A stretch of 64,000 nt of DNA. It comes from Cenococcum geophilum 1.58 (Eukaryota > Ascomycota > Dothideomycetes > Gloniales > Gloniaceae). The stretch covers positions 992,001 to 1,056,000 of the forward strand of contig KV748181.1 in assembly GCA_001692895.1 (NCBI GenBank), written 5' to 3'. The notes under the pieces are model-generated. The model searched no databases. It saw nothing but the letters and a program-made list of their open reading frames with translations, and had not been told where the DNA came from. The translations under genes were made by a program, and so were the position numbers. Shown piece after piece: positions 25,200 to 37,037 of this stretch (positions are counted from its first letter, which is position 1; each line of letters begins with the position of its first letter).

Positions 25200-25900
25200 A
25201 ATATGCCTATTTCTTCTTAAGGTATTGCATTATATGCAAACTATATAACTAGTAATAGCAATACCTAATTATTCTGTGTATAATTAATATAATGCCTTAG
25301 ATACTACTTTAGTGTCTAATTTAATCTTTCCGTTTAACCGTCTGTCTGCGGATAATATATAGTAGAAGTTACTGCTTAAACTCCTTATTCCGCTAAAAAT
25401 ACCTCCTAAAATACTGCTACGAATCTTAGATCCCTGTCCGATATAATTTTACTTAGTACTCTATGTCTTGCGAATACTTCTTTAATATAGATTCTAGCGA
25501 TATCTTCTGCTAAGATTTCTTCTGTACATGCTATAAAGTATCCCCACTTTATAAGCTTGTCTATTATTACTAAAATTACGTTATAATCTTGTCCGGTAAT
25601 AGGATTTCTTAACTTTAGCAACTTAATAATAAAGTCCTATAATATAACCTCCTATAGTCTCTCCGGTGTTTTAATAGGTTATAGCCCTCTATACAGCTTA
25701 TGCCTTATTAGTTTATTCCTTTAGTAATCTAGACACTCTCTAGTAACCCTTTTAGCTATCCTCTAGATCCTGTTAATAATCTATTCTTCCTAGAGTCTTA
25801 ACACTAAGCCCGTAGCTTTATTATGTCCCTAAGTTAGTCCCTTATAGAAGTCTTTTACGAATTACTCTGCTATGCTTTTTAGGATATACTTTGCTTTTTA
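25200..25900 (-). pseudogene. Gypsy-B copy 1 integrase core
   Basis: The 71-residue open stretch at 25406-25621 is the best-preserved piece. NPITGQDYNVILVIIDKLIK is followed by WGYFIACTEEI, AEDIARIYIKEVFARH and KIISDRDLRF. This corresponds to the DDE integrase core from its first Asp region (YDVILVIVDRLTKW in relatives) to the second (ISDRD). The first catalytic Asp appears as Asn (YNVI). The open stretch is a chance gap between RIP stops, not a separate gene. Confidence 0.88.
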
Positions 25901-26599
25901 GTTTTTATATATATCCATCTATAGATCTTCTAGTTATGCTTTTAGAATCCTTTATACCTAAAAGCTTTCTAGTGTCTTATAGACTTTCTCTAGTTTATCG
26001 TTTTCCTAAGTTACTATAATTTTTAGATAATTATACCTAATTAATCTGTCTATATCTTTTCGCAGTAAAGCCCCTAATGGCTTTTCGTCGTTCTATAGTT
26101 TAGCCTTATAACTTAGAGTATCTACTTATATATTGTCTATACCTCTGGTATACTAAATCTTAAAATAGTATTCTGTAAGCATCTCTGCCCATCTAACCTA
26201 TCTTTAGTTAAGTTCCTTTATTATTAGGAATCCTATTAGGTTCTTATAATCCGTCTTAACTATAAATAGTTTCTNTATNCCTTANANNAANNCTCTNTAT
26301 TCCNTTANTNNTNTAACTATACCTAANAACTNCTTNTTATAGATGTTATAGTTTAACTCTAGTAGTGTTATCTTCCAACTATAGTATGCCACTAGGTACC
26401 ATCCGTCTTAATGCCTTTGCATAAAGTATACCCCTAGTGCGTAGTCTAATATATCCGTCTCTATAACCGTCTCTAGTCCTAGTTAATAGATCTTAAGAAC
26501 TGGCTCTTGGGTAAATAACTCTTTAACTTTCCTAAAGAGTTCCCTTTGTTCCTCTCCCCATACCTATAGTTCTTCTTTCTTTGTTAATCGCGTAAATGG

Positions 26600-27600
26600 T
26601 TTAATATCCTTTAACTATTGCGTTATAAACCTTCTGTAGTAATTACAAAACCCTAAAAACAATCTTAACTGCGTAACGTTCTTTAGTTCTTGCTAATTTA
26701 CTATAGCCTCGATCTTCTTTAAATCTATACTAAGTTAGCTTAGTTTAATAATAAATCTAACGAAATCGGTCTTCCTAGTAAAAAACTTGCATTTCTTGAT
26801 TGCTACTAGCATTTATTCTTCTTATAGTCTCTTTAAGACCTATTTAACGTGTTCTCCGTGTTCTTCCTTAGTTATTAAGTAGATAATGGTATTATTAAGG
26901 TATGCTATAATAAACTCATCCAAGTACTCTCCTAATACGTTATTAATACGCTTCTAGAACATTACTAGTGCATTTATAAGCCCGAATTATATAACTAATA
27001 GTTTATATAGTCCTTCCTTTAACCTAAAGGCTGCCTTCTATTTATTACCTTCCTTAATTCTAATCTAATGGTACGCCTATCTTAGATCTATCTTCGTAAA
27101 GATTTACGCGTTGCCTATCCTGTCTTAGATTTCGCTAATTAAGGGTAAAGGATACCTATCCTTTCTGGTAATGCTGTTTAACTATCTATAGTTAATATAC
27201 AGCCTTAGTTTGCTATTCTTTTTTAGTACGAATAGTACTAAATAACCCGCTAATAACTGCGATGGTCTAATATATCCCTTTTATAAAATTTCCTAGATAA
27301 ACTCTTTTAGTGCTTTACCTTCTTCTTTAGTAAGCTTATAGATTAGAAAAAACCTTAGACTTATTTCTAGTTCTAATTCTATCTTATAGTCCTATGCTAT
27401 ATACTCTAATAGCTTCTTACTCTCTAGTGACCATAGTTTCTTACTATACTTATAGTATCTCTTTAGTACGTGGCTTAGCCCTTTCTCTATTTCTTTATAG
27501 GTTGCCCCTACTTAGTACTATACTAACTTGGCCTGTTATCGCATCTTGCGGCGTTAAGTATCCCTAATATTAACCTAACCTATAATCTAATCGATCCTTA
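26600..27600 (-). pseudogene. Gypsy-B copy 1 reverse transcriptase
   Basis: The RT active site lies at about 26893-26910. The minus strand reads AYLNNTIIY, where YLDD has become YLNN through two G-to-A changes. Neighbouring conserved blocks (PKKDG-like region and the primer-grip area near 27200) are recognisable but carry stops. A patch of N at 26274-26340 lies just downstream in the RNase H area. Confidence 0.78.
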
Positions 27601-29599
27601 GATTATACTCCTATAACTAAGGCATTTTTAATACTACCTTATCTTGTCCTAATGGTAGGATATTAAAAGACATCTTGATTTATCTTCCTTTAATAGTTAG
27701 CTAAATAGGTCCTGTTTTAAGATTAATAATCCCTCCTCCGTAGGCTATTAGATCTCCTAAAATTATAACTAATAGGTAAGGTTACTCCTTCTGTCTATAA
27801 GGTAGTCCTATTTTTTTAACTACTACTAGTAAGATATGGTTTCTTATTACTCCACTATCTATTAGCGCTTTAAACTGTTAATCTTGCCAATTAACTTATA
27901 AATTTAGGTGTTATCCTTAAATTCCTTTAAGGGTCTAAGGCTTTACTACTAGCTCCCTCTAGTTCTATAGGCCTCTACTTTTCCTAACTATTAGCTGCTT
28001 AATTCTNNTNNACTTAGCTTNCTCTTTAGCCAATACCTAGTTCGCTTTTTATCTTTAATATACCATAAACATATATTCTCTAGGTATTCCCACCACTATC
28101 GTCCATCTAAGCATTTTTCCGTAAGGAATCTTCCTGGTTAAAGTATTAAATCTCCTTCCTCTTAGACTTCTGCTGGATACCATCTATATATATATTTGGC
28201 ATTCCTATACTATTGCTTATCCGTTATCCAGTATATCCTTATAGGGTATTTCTAATTCTTTTCTTTTAGATTCTTATGCATTTCGCATATATCGTCTACG
28301 CATGCAATTTATAATAATGTGTGGTGTACTAGGTGCTTTAGGTTAACTCTTAGCTCGTCTTTATCCTTAAGTTTAAACCTTTATCGTGCTAATCTAAACG
28401 TTATGACTTTATTCGCAGGTACTAAGATATATCTCTCGCTTCTTTAGTCCTCTAAACGTTCCTCTAGATCCTTTAACATTATAATTAAGGCTCCTTTAAT
28501 ATGCGTTATAGCCTTTTCTATAATCGGGTGGTCCTGGATAACTTATTTATCTAACTATATATAGAAATCTTCCTACTCGTCGTTGTGCCTCTGCCTATAC
28601 CACTTTTAGTATAGCTGCTAGAGTATATACGGCTTGTCCATAAGGAAGTATCTTCTTATTATTACGTTGTGACAGCCCTTTATATGTCGTTCTTTAAACC
28701 TAGTAGGAATTTCTAAATCCTCTTCATCTTCCAGTTCGGTAAGCCACTTAGCTCTTAGTATGCCTACCCTAAGTCTATTAGTAATTCTTTGTACTAGTGC
28801 TCTATCCTTTATACGTCCTAATGTGCTAGATCTCTTATCTAGTTTCTATTCTTGCTATACGATGATTCTTTGCCTAAATTCTTCTATGGTTTTTTTTAGT
28901 TTGCGTCTTACGCTCTAATCCTTGAAGTTCTCTTACTTCTTAATCTTAATATCAACTTTTTAATCTTTAGTCTAAACACTGTGTTCTACTGGTAAGTCTT
29001 CTAGGTCTATGTATTCGTCTCCTAGTCTAATTGCTATTTATACCGTAGATTCTCTAATCTATAAGGAAGCTCCTTGCTTCTTATCTGTGGGTGTTCTAAT
29101 TTACACTCCAAATTCTTAACCCCTTAGATTTTTTAATCCTAAGCTTGCTTCTAACTTAAGCTTAGCTTCAGCCTTAGTTTAACTAGGCTTGCTTAGTATT
29201 CTTATCTCGTCTTAAGAATCTTAAATCTTACTTATTTTATCTTAAGAGTCTTATGCCTATAGGAAACTTTGTCCTAAGCTTATTCGTATATTACTAAACT
29301 AAGCTGTTGCTCTGCTCTATTAGTTATCGTCCGTTATAGGTCCTTAAGCTTGCCTTATCTTATCTTAAGAATCTTAGTTGTCTCTTATCTTATCTTAAGA
29401 ATCTTAAGCCTATAGCCTTTTGCCTTTATTAAGCGCTAAAGTGGTTCGCTGTCCTACTTCTCTTACGTCTTACAAAGCGATAGACATTGTGTCTAGTAGG
29501 GTCTTAATCCCTACTAATATTCCCTATTTTATAGTAGAATCATTCTCTACCTCTATTATAATATCTCCGATAGCTACGTATTCCCAGTAAACCGCTCTT

Positions 29600-30950
29600 G
29601 TTGCCTTATCGTTACGGAATATTTCGCCTATGTTAAATTTATTGTCCTTAATGTCTGATCTGCGAACTGGTTTGTTAGTTCCTCTGTATTCTATAGGTGC
29701 TAGCTCCTATAGCTAATAGCTTACGCCATACTTAGCGTCCTTATGAATTTGGTATGCGTTGTTATAACAAAATATAAAACTTTTAATTGAACATTCTTTT
29801 ATTCCTCATAGTATATTATCGTCCCTCTGTACGTATATATTATCTGCTAGTCTCGTGCTTTTTACTATATAGTGACTCTGCCTACTTCTATAGTCTCTAA
29901 TATAATAACCCTATTTTCCGCAATTTATGTAAGCTCCTTCTTTAAACCATTTTTCTTGCTATGGAGTCCGCCTAAATATCTTCTACTGTTAAAATCCCTA
30001 ATTTGGCCTCTACTCCTTAGACCTTTAATTACTTAATCCTTGTCCTTTAGGTTTCTATAGTTTCTTACTCTATCTTTTATAGGCTTCTCTAGTACCACTT
30101 AGGTCTATTAGCTCTGCGCTATACTATAGTTTCTAACTTGGCTTTAGTCGTTGCGTACTCTGCGCCTTATACGACTATAGAACTCTGTCCTAACCTCTCT
30201 TAGTCTATTTCCTTTGGTAGATCTAATTATTAATCTTAATTACTTGATCTATTAGCTCCCTTAGGGTATCTATATCTTCTATTAGGATAATTACGTCCTA
30301 GACTTTAGCCTTAAGTCCCTGTTTATACTATACTATAAGCGCCCTATTATTCCACTTAACTTATATTGCTAACGTCTGGAACTATATTATATACTTAATT
30401 GCTAAGGTTTATTACATAATGTTTTAGAGTTTTTTTTCCGCCGTGGTTACTGCCTCCAGGTCTCTAAATATTTGTATAAGTCGCTCTACAAATCCATTCT
30501 AGCTTAAGAATATAAACCGTACCTCTTAGTTTGTAGTTATTATTCCGTTTGCCTAGATTTCTATAAGGTAAGGCTTAAACTACTTAAGTACTCTTCCTGT
30601 TAAGAACAATCCTACATATGCTATTTGATCCATAGGTATTGCCAGCTTAGCTCCCTCTTACGTGACTTTAAAATGCATTTATATAAGAAATCCTTTAAGC
30701 TTTGATCTCTCTTCTAAGTATCTTTTGATTAATAGTAACTTAACCTTTACTGCGCCTATCCCATTAATCCTATTTTCCAACATTATATTATTTTCTGTTA
30801 ACTAATCAACTATCTTTTATAGCTGTCCGACCGTTACAGGTTGCTATAAGTTAGTGTCTGCCATACTGGTGTCGTTACCTAACCTTAAAGTAGTTGCTGC
30901 CATTAATAGCGTTATAGTGGCTACTTTTAGTGGCATGTTATTCGACTTTC
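29600..30950 (-). pseudogene. Gypsy-B copy 1 gag-like region
   Basis: Assigned by position next to the 5' LTR and by continuity with the polyprotein. No capsid or zinc-knuckle motif could be read confidently because of stops and substitutions. Homologous sequence is not visible in the truncated copies elsewhere in the window. Confidence 0.45.
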
Positions 30951-30980
30951 TATATTAATACCGTAACTAGGTAGTAATTG

Positions 30981-31405
30981 TGTAACAGAACCTTATAGCA
31001 AGAACTACAGTGGGCTCGTTATTGGGCTAGGTGTGTAGGAAATGCAAGTATAAAAGTTAACAATGTAATAACAACTAGTGGAGTGGTTGCCCAATAGATT
31101 AACTCTAATTATATTCTGAGAATTATTATAAGGAAGGAACTATCTAGGTAGGGACTAAGGTCCTTTAAATACACAACCGTACTCCTATAAAATCCCTCTT
31201 ATACATAATATACGTCTTATATATAAGGTACGTAAGTTCCTTTCATTCCTCTCGTTTAATACGTAGCATATCATGTAACCTTAGTTACTATTCCTTGTTA
31301 TATAGTTCTACCGGCTCCATCCTAGACCGTGCTTGTATTAACCAACTAGCTTCTTCCGTCTCTTCTCCAAGTAGTTATAACATCGTACTTAAAGCGTCCG
31401 TAACA
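30981..31405 (-). repeat. Gypsy-B copy 1 5' LTR
   Basis: 425 bp, TGTAACAG...CCGTAACA on the plus strand, followed by TTAAG. It retains more CA and CG dinucleotides than the 3' copy. Confidence 0.92.
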
Positions 31406-32000
31406 TTAAGGGGTACTTTAATTACTTTAACTAGGTAGTTTTAGTTGAGAATCTTATACTTAGGAGTTTCTTCTTAGGTAATGGCTTGGTCCTTTACCTA
31501 TTAGTTAGGAAGTATAACCTCTAAGTCGCCACTATATTAGATCTTTACTACTACTATTTTTAGTATATATACTCTAATTAATAAAGGATCTATTTTAGTC
31601 TATATACTACCTCTAGTATTTAGACCCTAACTATAGACCTTATAGGTATTACGCTAGGTAGGTGCTAAAGGGGCGCTAGTTAGGCGCTAGCGGTAATATT
31701 AGCCTATAAGTGCTTTATTATATACGTTATTAATATTCCCTATAATTTTATAGTATCCTTAATGCGCCTAAGCCTATCCTTTACGGCGTTTTAGTTCCTA
31801 TTATATTTTATATAAAGTTCCTAAGTAATTTATCCTACCTATTAAGCCGCATACGCTACCTCTATATATAGGTATTTATCCTCTCCCTTCTCTAAATCTT
31901 CCTTAATGTCTTTTAGAATATCTATAAGTTTCTGCCATTTCTAGTCGTTGTCCTTTAGGTATTATAGTTGGGTCGCCCCCTATTAGGTTTTTTATAATAT
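31406..32000 (-). pseudogene. LINE ORF1-like relic
   Basis: The minus-strand reading gives LKIVVVKI*YSGDLEVILPN followed by a KDQAIT*EETPKYKIL segment. It resembles the nucleic-acid-binding part of Tad-type fungal LINE ORF1 proteins (R-x-L-x-SGD-[IL]). It is interrupted at its downstream end by Gypsy-B copy 1 and continues at 23451 and below. No zinc knuckles or RT are visible here. Family assignment is tentative. Confidence 0.45.
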
Positions 32001-32362
32001 CGCGTTTTTCTATAAGAGTATATATATTAGATCCCGCCGCGCTTACGACAAGTTCGCAAGCACTCTTTGTCTTTTTGGCCGTATAGCGACGTAGAGGCGG
32101 GATACGTTACATTTTCTATATATTGGTCCATCTTTAAGTTTATTACGACCCTTTTATATTACGTAGGCTTTCTAGCTATACTACGTGTATTAGTTCTAGG
32201 GTATATTATGCCGTAGATTTAATTAGAAGTGGTTATTTCTTTATTAAGTAAGTGTAAGGCATATTGCCTAGGTGTATAGTAGGGAGCGAGCAAGCCGAGT
32301 ATAAGTCACAAGGAGAGTCGATAGAAGAGGACGATATGGTAAAGAGTATAGCAATAGCCTCG

Positions 32363-32404
<42 letters not shown>

Positions 32405-32540
32405 TAAGGAGGATAGGAGGGCTGTAGGCCCAAGGGAGCTTATAAGGAGGTGCTGAAGGCTAGCCTTGGCAGCCGCTAAAAGAACTATTATAGTGAGTAA
32501 TAGGCGTGTTCTGTTGCTATAGCGGCTTTTTCTTCTTTCT
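32001..32540. other. Spacer with (GA)n microsatellite, weak RIP imprint
   Basis: This stretch has more CA and CG than its surroundings. A (GA)n tract of about 34 bp lies at 32364-32398. A short minus-strand frame across 32233-32433 only translates the repeat as SLSLSL and is not a gene. The inverted pair CCCGCC / GGCGGG near 32034 and 32097 may be the remains of a 5' leader. Confidence 0.5.
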
Positions 32541-32549
32541 TATACTAGC

Positions 32550-33140
32550 TTAGCTAATTTAACAAGGTCTATATAAAGGTTTATTAGTATCTTTATCCTT
32601 TATTTAGCTATACTACTTATTTTCCTTACTTAGCGTGGTAATAATAATTTTTTTAAACTTATATCCGTAATTCGCCTTAAATAGTAAAGTTACTATTCCT
32701 TCTTATAGTGTTATATTATACGTAAACTATATAACTAGTAGTAATAATACCCAACTATTCTATATATAATTAATATAATATCTTAAATACTATTTTAATA
32801 TTTAATTTAGTCTTTTTATCTAGCTATCTGTCTATAAATTGTATATAGTAGAAGTTACTACCCGCACTCCTTATTCTACTAAAAATACCTTCTAAAATAC
32901 CGCTATAAATCTTAAATCTCTATCTAATATAATTTTGCTTAATACTTTGTATCTTATAAATACTTCTTTAATATAGATTCTAGCTATATCTTCCGCTAAG
33001 ATTTCTTCTATATATACTACAAAGTAGCCCTACTTAGTTAATTTGTCTACTATTACCAGAATTACATTATATTCTTACCCAGTAATAGGATTTTTTAATT
33101 TTAGTAAGTTTATAATAAAGTCCTATAATATAACCTCCTA
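32550..33140 (-). pseudogene. Gypsy-B copy 3, integrase fragment
   Basis: Homologous to 25060-25650 of copy 1 throughout, with many additional transitions. It begins in the linker downstream of the integrase and ends in the core. After the MITE at 33141-33276 the homology continues for about 25 bp (TAGTCTCTTTAGTATTTTAATA) and then stops. No LTRs are attached. Confidence 0.78.
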
Positions 33141-33276
33141 TCCCTTACACTAATAGTGTGTTCGGAGTTATAGCCTGTGTATAGTAACACCAAAATCGAC
33201 AAGAGCTTATGGCTTTAAGTTGGTATTTCTAGCTTACGTACGGGCTATAGCTCTAAACACATATCGGTATAAGGGA
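33141..33276. mobile_element. MITE-2, RIPped copy (136 bp)
   Basis: Inverted repeats start TCCCTTACACTAATAGTGTG at the left and, read inward from the right, TCCCTTATACCGATATGTG. Flanked by TA (33139-33140 and 33277-33278). It is the same family as 37038-37174, which is not mutated. Their internal segments share ACACCAAAATCGACAAGAG (inverse orientation), so the two copies are inserted in opposite directions. Confidence 0.85.
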
Positions 33277-33300
33277 TAGTCTCTTTAGTATTTTAATATT

Positions 33301-33560
33301 TAGGATTGTAAAGACTATATACTATAGGTATATGCCTCTGGTATATAACCGATAACTATTTAAGGGGTGTTTAGGGATTGTCTTAAGGGCAACCTAGGGT
33401 GACCGCAATAATATCTCTTATAACTATAATATATATATTATAATATAAAATTACTTAAAGAGTCTATTATATTAATATTTTTATTTATAACTTATGTATT
33501 TGAGTTATAGTATATAAAAGAAGATAAAAATAAAGAAAATCTAATTTTTAAAATAATAAG
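33301..33560. other. AT-rich edge of the transposon block
   Basis: RIP-like sequence with no recognised family. The GGGCAACCTAGGGTGACC near 33388 resembles part of the chromovirus LTR, but the match is too short to assign. Normal composition starts at about 33560. Confidence 0.4.
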
Positions 33561-34126
33561 TTACCACTAAAACGACGCCCATAAGCTCTTGGACTCTTGG
33601 TGGAGAATTCGTTGGTTTATAAGGAGCAGTATGCCCGCCCGTGCGCGTAGTGCACGTACCAACGGTCCACCGAAGGGTCTGATTTATGAGATAACTTGTA
33701 TGAACCCTCGTCTCATGGGTTGGAAGCACACCAAACTTTATTCCAACGATCTATCACTTCACAAATAGGGCAGTCTGGCTTCTTTATCTGTGCTCCTTTA
33801 CCGCCTTCAGAACTAGAAGTAATATGCGATCCTTCGCAAATGAGAATTCTCGCCCTACCTGCCAATCTCGGCTAGTAGGAGTTCCCAAAACTAATTATCA
33901 GGCACCAGACATCCGCGTCTTCATACAACCACAACATTTACCTCAGCATCTTTCTTCGACCATTTAAACTCTATTATCTCCTCTATTACCTTACCCAACA
34001 GTTCGGCCCTGGGATGTCCACTTGATCAGAAGCCTCGTTGCTATTTGACAAACTGCGAGTTCAAACGCCGCGCTCATTATTGATAGCTTAGTGTCTCTAT
34101 ATTTTCATCCAATTGCAAAAATCGCA
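33561..34126 (+). promoter_or_regulatory. Upstream region of the MFS gene
   Basis: Non-RIPped intergenic sequence rich in pyrimidine tracts (for example CATCTTTCTTCGACC near 33949), as is common in ascomycete promoters. No clear TATA box. A 62-codon minus-strand frame at 33541-33729 has no recognisable motif and spans the composition border, so it is not called. Confidence 0.35.
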
Positions 34127-35991
34127 ATGCGTTCCATTCATCCTTCAGAAAGCGACGGCGATTCCGCCATCAAGGCTACCGATGAGACAACTCCGCTCCT
34201 TGCTGTGGCTGCTGAAGAGCCGAGCGCAGAACCGATTGACGAGCCTATCCATAAGACTAATTCCCAAGACGATGAAGGCGAGAAGCCATTACCAGTGGGC
34301 CAAATTTTTCTGCTTTGCTTTGCTAGGTTTATTGAGCCTATTGCATTCTTCTCTATTTTTCCCTACATTAATGAAATGATTCATAAAACTGGAAATATTC
34401 CCGAGGCCGATGTCGGTTTTTACAGTGGCTTAATCGTAAGCAATGCTTTGAGTCCTAAAGGTAAACTGGGAGATGAGTTGCTAATGTGAATTTGTAGGAG
34501 AGTTTGTTTTCTTTCACACAAATGTGTGTGATGCTCGGCTGGGGACGGGTATGGTGTCACCCCAGCATTTTCCAACAGTTTCTAGATCTTTGATAACGTT
34601 ATGTAAAGGCTTCAGATCGCTTCGGAAGGAAACCTGTATTAGTGTTCTCCATACTCGGTGTCACGATCTCCACAGCGCTCTTTGGGCTCAGCCAGGCAAT
34701 TTGGCAGATGATCCTCTTCAGATGTTTTGCGGGGGTCTTCGCAGGAACGATTGTGTAAGCGATATATCTTAAGAATTACAACTAGCCAGACTCTATGACT
34801 CAAAAGATAAACAGCACTATTCGAACAATGATTACAGAGCACAGTACGCGGAAGACTCAGGCGAGAGCGTTCAGCTACTTTGCTTTCGTTGGAAACATTG
34901 GCATCTTCGTTGGGCCTTTCATTGGTATATCTCTCTATTTCAAGATGATTACAATCCTTACATCTCTTAGGTGGCGCACTCTCCAATCCGGCTAAGCAAT
35001 ATCCATCAGTCTTTGGAAATATTCAATTTTTCAAAGATTATCCTTACGCTCTCCCTGCATTCGTTACTAGTGCTATTGGTGCAACTGGGACTATTACCAG
35101 CGCCATTTTCGTTAAAGAGGGACGTAATATCCATGCTAGTATTTGATAACAAAGGCTGACGGCGGGTTGCAGACTCTTGAACGAAAGGACAGGAATGATA
35201 GGACATCGAAACCGCCACCCATGTCAGTGTGGGAAATCGCCGCATACCCTGGTGTAGGCATAGTGCTATGGCTCTACAGTCACGTCATGCTTGTGGCTTT
35301 TGCCTACACTGCCAGTGTGTCTCTCTCTACTGAATTCTTTACCGAAACTAACCTTATATCCCCAGTCGTCCCTGTTTTCTTATTTGAACCCATAAAGCTG
35401 GGAGGTATTCATCTCTCGCCTCCCCAGATCTCCGTTGTCCTTGGTGCCGGTGGATTCTTTCAAGCACTATGGCTCCTCATTGCGTTTCCTCGTCTCCAAC
35501 ACAGATTTGGTACCGTTGGGGTCTTGCGTGCGTGCTCTATTGTTTGGCCTTTCTTCTTCACTGCTTGTCCGCTCTGCAATATGTTTCTACGACACCACTT
35601 GAGAGTGCCATTCTGGATTGTTGGGTCAGTGGCACTAGTGGTAGGAAGTGGCGTTGCTATGGCTTTCAGTAAGTAATCCTGTCTCTACCCCAGTACTTCC
35701 CGCTTATAAAGTATAGCTGGAGTTCAACTTGCTCTCAATGATATCTCACCCTCACATGAAACTCTCGGAACGCTTAATGCATTAGCCCTCACCCTCGTTA
35801 GCGGCATTAGAGCGGTAACGCCGGCGTCAGCTACGAGTATCTTCGCAACTGGTATTCGAACACAGATTCTCGACGGATATCTCGCTTGGTTGGTGTTAAT
35901 ACTACTCGCTCTTGCTTTTCCCGTCGCAGTGAGCTGGCTGCCTACCAAAGCAGAGGGTAAGCTAAAGAAGCAAGAAACAGATGAGGCGTAG
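34127..35991 (+). pseudogene. MFS transporter (ZIF/Tpo-like), seven exons, frameshifted
   Basis: Exons 34127-34435, 34498-34548, 34609-34754, 34815-34924, 34971-35314, 35366-35668 and 35717-35991. All six introns (46-62 bp) have GT-AG ends. The ATG at 34127 is chosen because the frame before it lacks another ATG. The product would be about 511 aa: an acidic N-terminus with the TPLL motif, then transmembrane helices from LLCFARFIEPIAFFSIFPY. The motif-A loop GWGRASDRFGRKP is formed across the second intron, followed by QMILFRCFAGVFAGTIV, LGGIHLSPPQ and a lysine-rich C-terminus. It is a plasma or vacuolar membrane solute carrier with unknown substrate. In exon 5 near 35137-35157 the frame is lost. 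Dropping two single bases there (one T, one G) restores it, and no intron with consistent phase fits. Either a young pseudogene or a sequencing error. No RIP stops are present. Confidence 0.85.
35130..35160 (+). other. Frameshift site in MFS exon 5
   Basis: Upstream frame ends ...FVKEGRNIHASI then TGA TAA. The downstream frame resumes with KADGGLQTLERKDR. The central cytoplasmic loop between helices 6 and 7 lies here, a place where indels are common. The total of the predicted exons is 1,538 nt, two more than a multiple of three. Confidence 0.7.
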
Positions 35992-36740
35992 ACGGGTATC
36001 TTCCGATATCATGGTGCTATAGATATGGGTTATGGCACTAGGCGGAATAGAGGCCATTTTAATGAGGAATCCCTCTCGAACGCTCGCGGTCACGTACTAC
36101 TCTACAAAAGCATATCATTTCCGGAATCATGTTCCTTATGCCCATTATATATTCTGGCGGAGCCGTATATGCATGCCAACCAAATGATGGTCAACTACTA
36201 GCATAGCTTTTCCAATATCTCGAATAGATGTGGCCTGCAACATCAAGGGCACGTGACATCTGGTAGCTTTCTATCCTCTGGAGCTCACCCTATATAAAAC
36301 TCGCCTATTTGGAAACTCTTACTCATCGCCCACATCAAATTCTCCTTCTCGCAGCTCAGATACATCCCTCAAATCATGGTCTTCATCCTTGCGGAGGAGA
36401 GTTGGGCAACTAATTAGAATAAAATAATGATTCTTATGGGAGTTGACATCTTCTAAGGCCTGTACAATGCCTCAGTTGTTAAACGCCAATTTGCACTAAA
36501 AGACAGGTCCTTATGGTGGTGCTAATTAGGACAATATATAACCTCAAATTCCAGCCGACGACAGTGTCTAAAAACAGAGTGGCTATCGAGCAAGGAGCAG
36601 ATTTCATAAGAATTCCCCTGCTCCCATTTCCCGTTATGATCCTCCCCATCTCTTCTTTTACTAATGAGCAATTTACTCTGTCTTCTAACCTCGGTATCGT
36701 CAGATCTAAAATACTAAAGTGCATTTGTTCTATCTTGTAC
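35992..36740. other. Intergenic region with a possible orphan promoter
   Basis: A CACGTGAC box (36249-36256), a TATATAAAA (36291-36299) and a CT-rich leader precede an ATG at 36376. The frame then stops after 13 codons (MVFILAEESWATN). This looks like a promoter whose gene is lost or whose first exon cannot be followed. Overlapping open frames at 36479-36755 on both strands show no motif. Confidence 0.35.
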
Positions 36741-36894
36741 CTCGATTTTTGTTGACCTGAAAATTAGGTCGAGAAACTCGTGTAAAGATTGATCTATGAA
36801 GAAACAGAGACTATATATACATGGTAGATAACTACGTCATAAAAGAGGGGTAATAGGCAACTGAGACACCTGTCTCAGGTCAACAATTTTCGAG
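36741..36894. repeat. 154-bp inverted-repeat element (MITE-like)
   Basis: CTCGATTTTTGTTGACCTGA at 36741-36760 pairs with its complement at 36875-36894 (18 of 20 positions). Each arm also has an inner palindrome (GACCTGAAAATTAGGTC on the left, CTGAGACACCTGTCTCAG on the right). It has no coding frame and lies between the two genes. No duplicate target site was established. Confidence 0.55.
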
Positions 36895-37037
36895 CAATGT
36901 TTCGACCCTCAAGCGACGGAGCTTTGTAAAAGCCAGGGAGCCTGGAAGAGGTCAAGTAGCTGATTCGATCTGTTGCCGAGTGGCGCTGCAAATCGCAGCC
37001 TATGATGACAACTGGGCAGGAATCACCTTTAAACCTA

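Larger units (their letters stand above)
23452..31405 (-). mobile_element. Gypsy-B copy 1, structurally complete, RIPped
   Basis: 7,954 bp with two 425-bp LTRs (23452-23876 and 30981-31405) and an exact 5-bp duplication TTAAG (23447-23451 and 31406-31410). Minus-strand order from the right: gag-like region (29.6-30.9 kb), protease, RT (26.6-27.6 kb), RNase H, integrase (25.2-25.9 kb), chromodomain (24.63-24.78 kb). A polypurine tract (AAAAAGGAGGGAGATAG on the minus strand, 23878-23894) abuts the 3' LTR. It is the reference copy for dating insertions in the 50-64 kb copy. Confidence 0.94.

Noticed and set aside
32233-32433. 66-codon minus-strand frame
   Set aside because: Driven by the (GA)n microsatellite translated as SLSLSL; no other feature of a gene.
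33361-33420. GGGCAACCTAGGGTGACC as a chromovirus LTR fragment
   Set aside because: Only about 18 bp match and neither end nor flanking LTR sequence is present.
33541-33729. 62-codon minus-strand frame at the border of the gene island
   Set aside because: Spans the change in composition, has no recognisable motif, and no supporting promoter or splice context.
34113-35245. Several overlapping open frames on both strands in the MFS gene
   Set aside because: Shadows of the spliced MFS reading frame.
36479-36755. Overlapping 80-81 codon frames on both strands
   Set aside because: No motif, mutual antisense overlap, and no splice or promoter evidence that decides for either.
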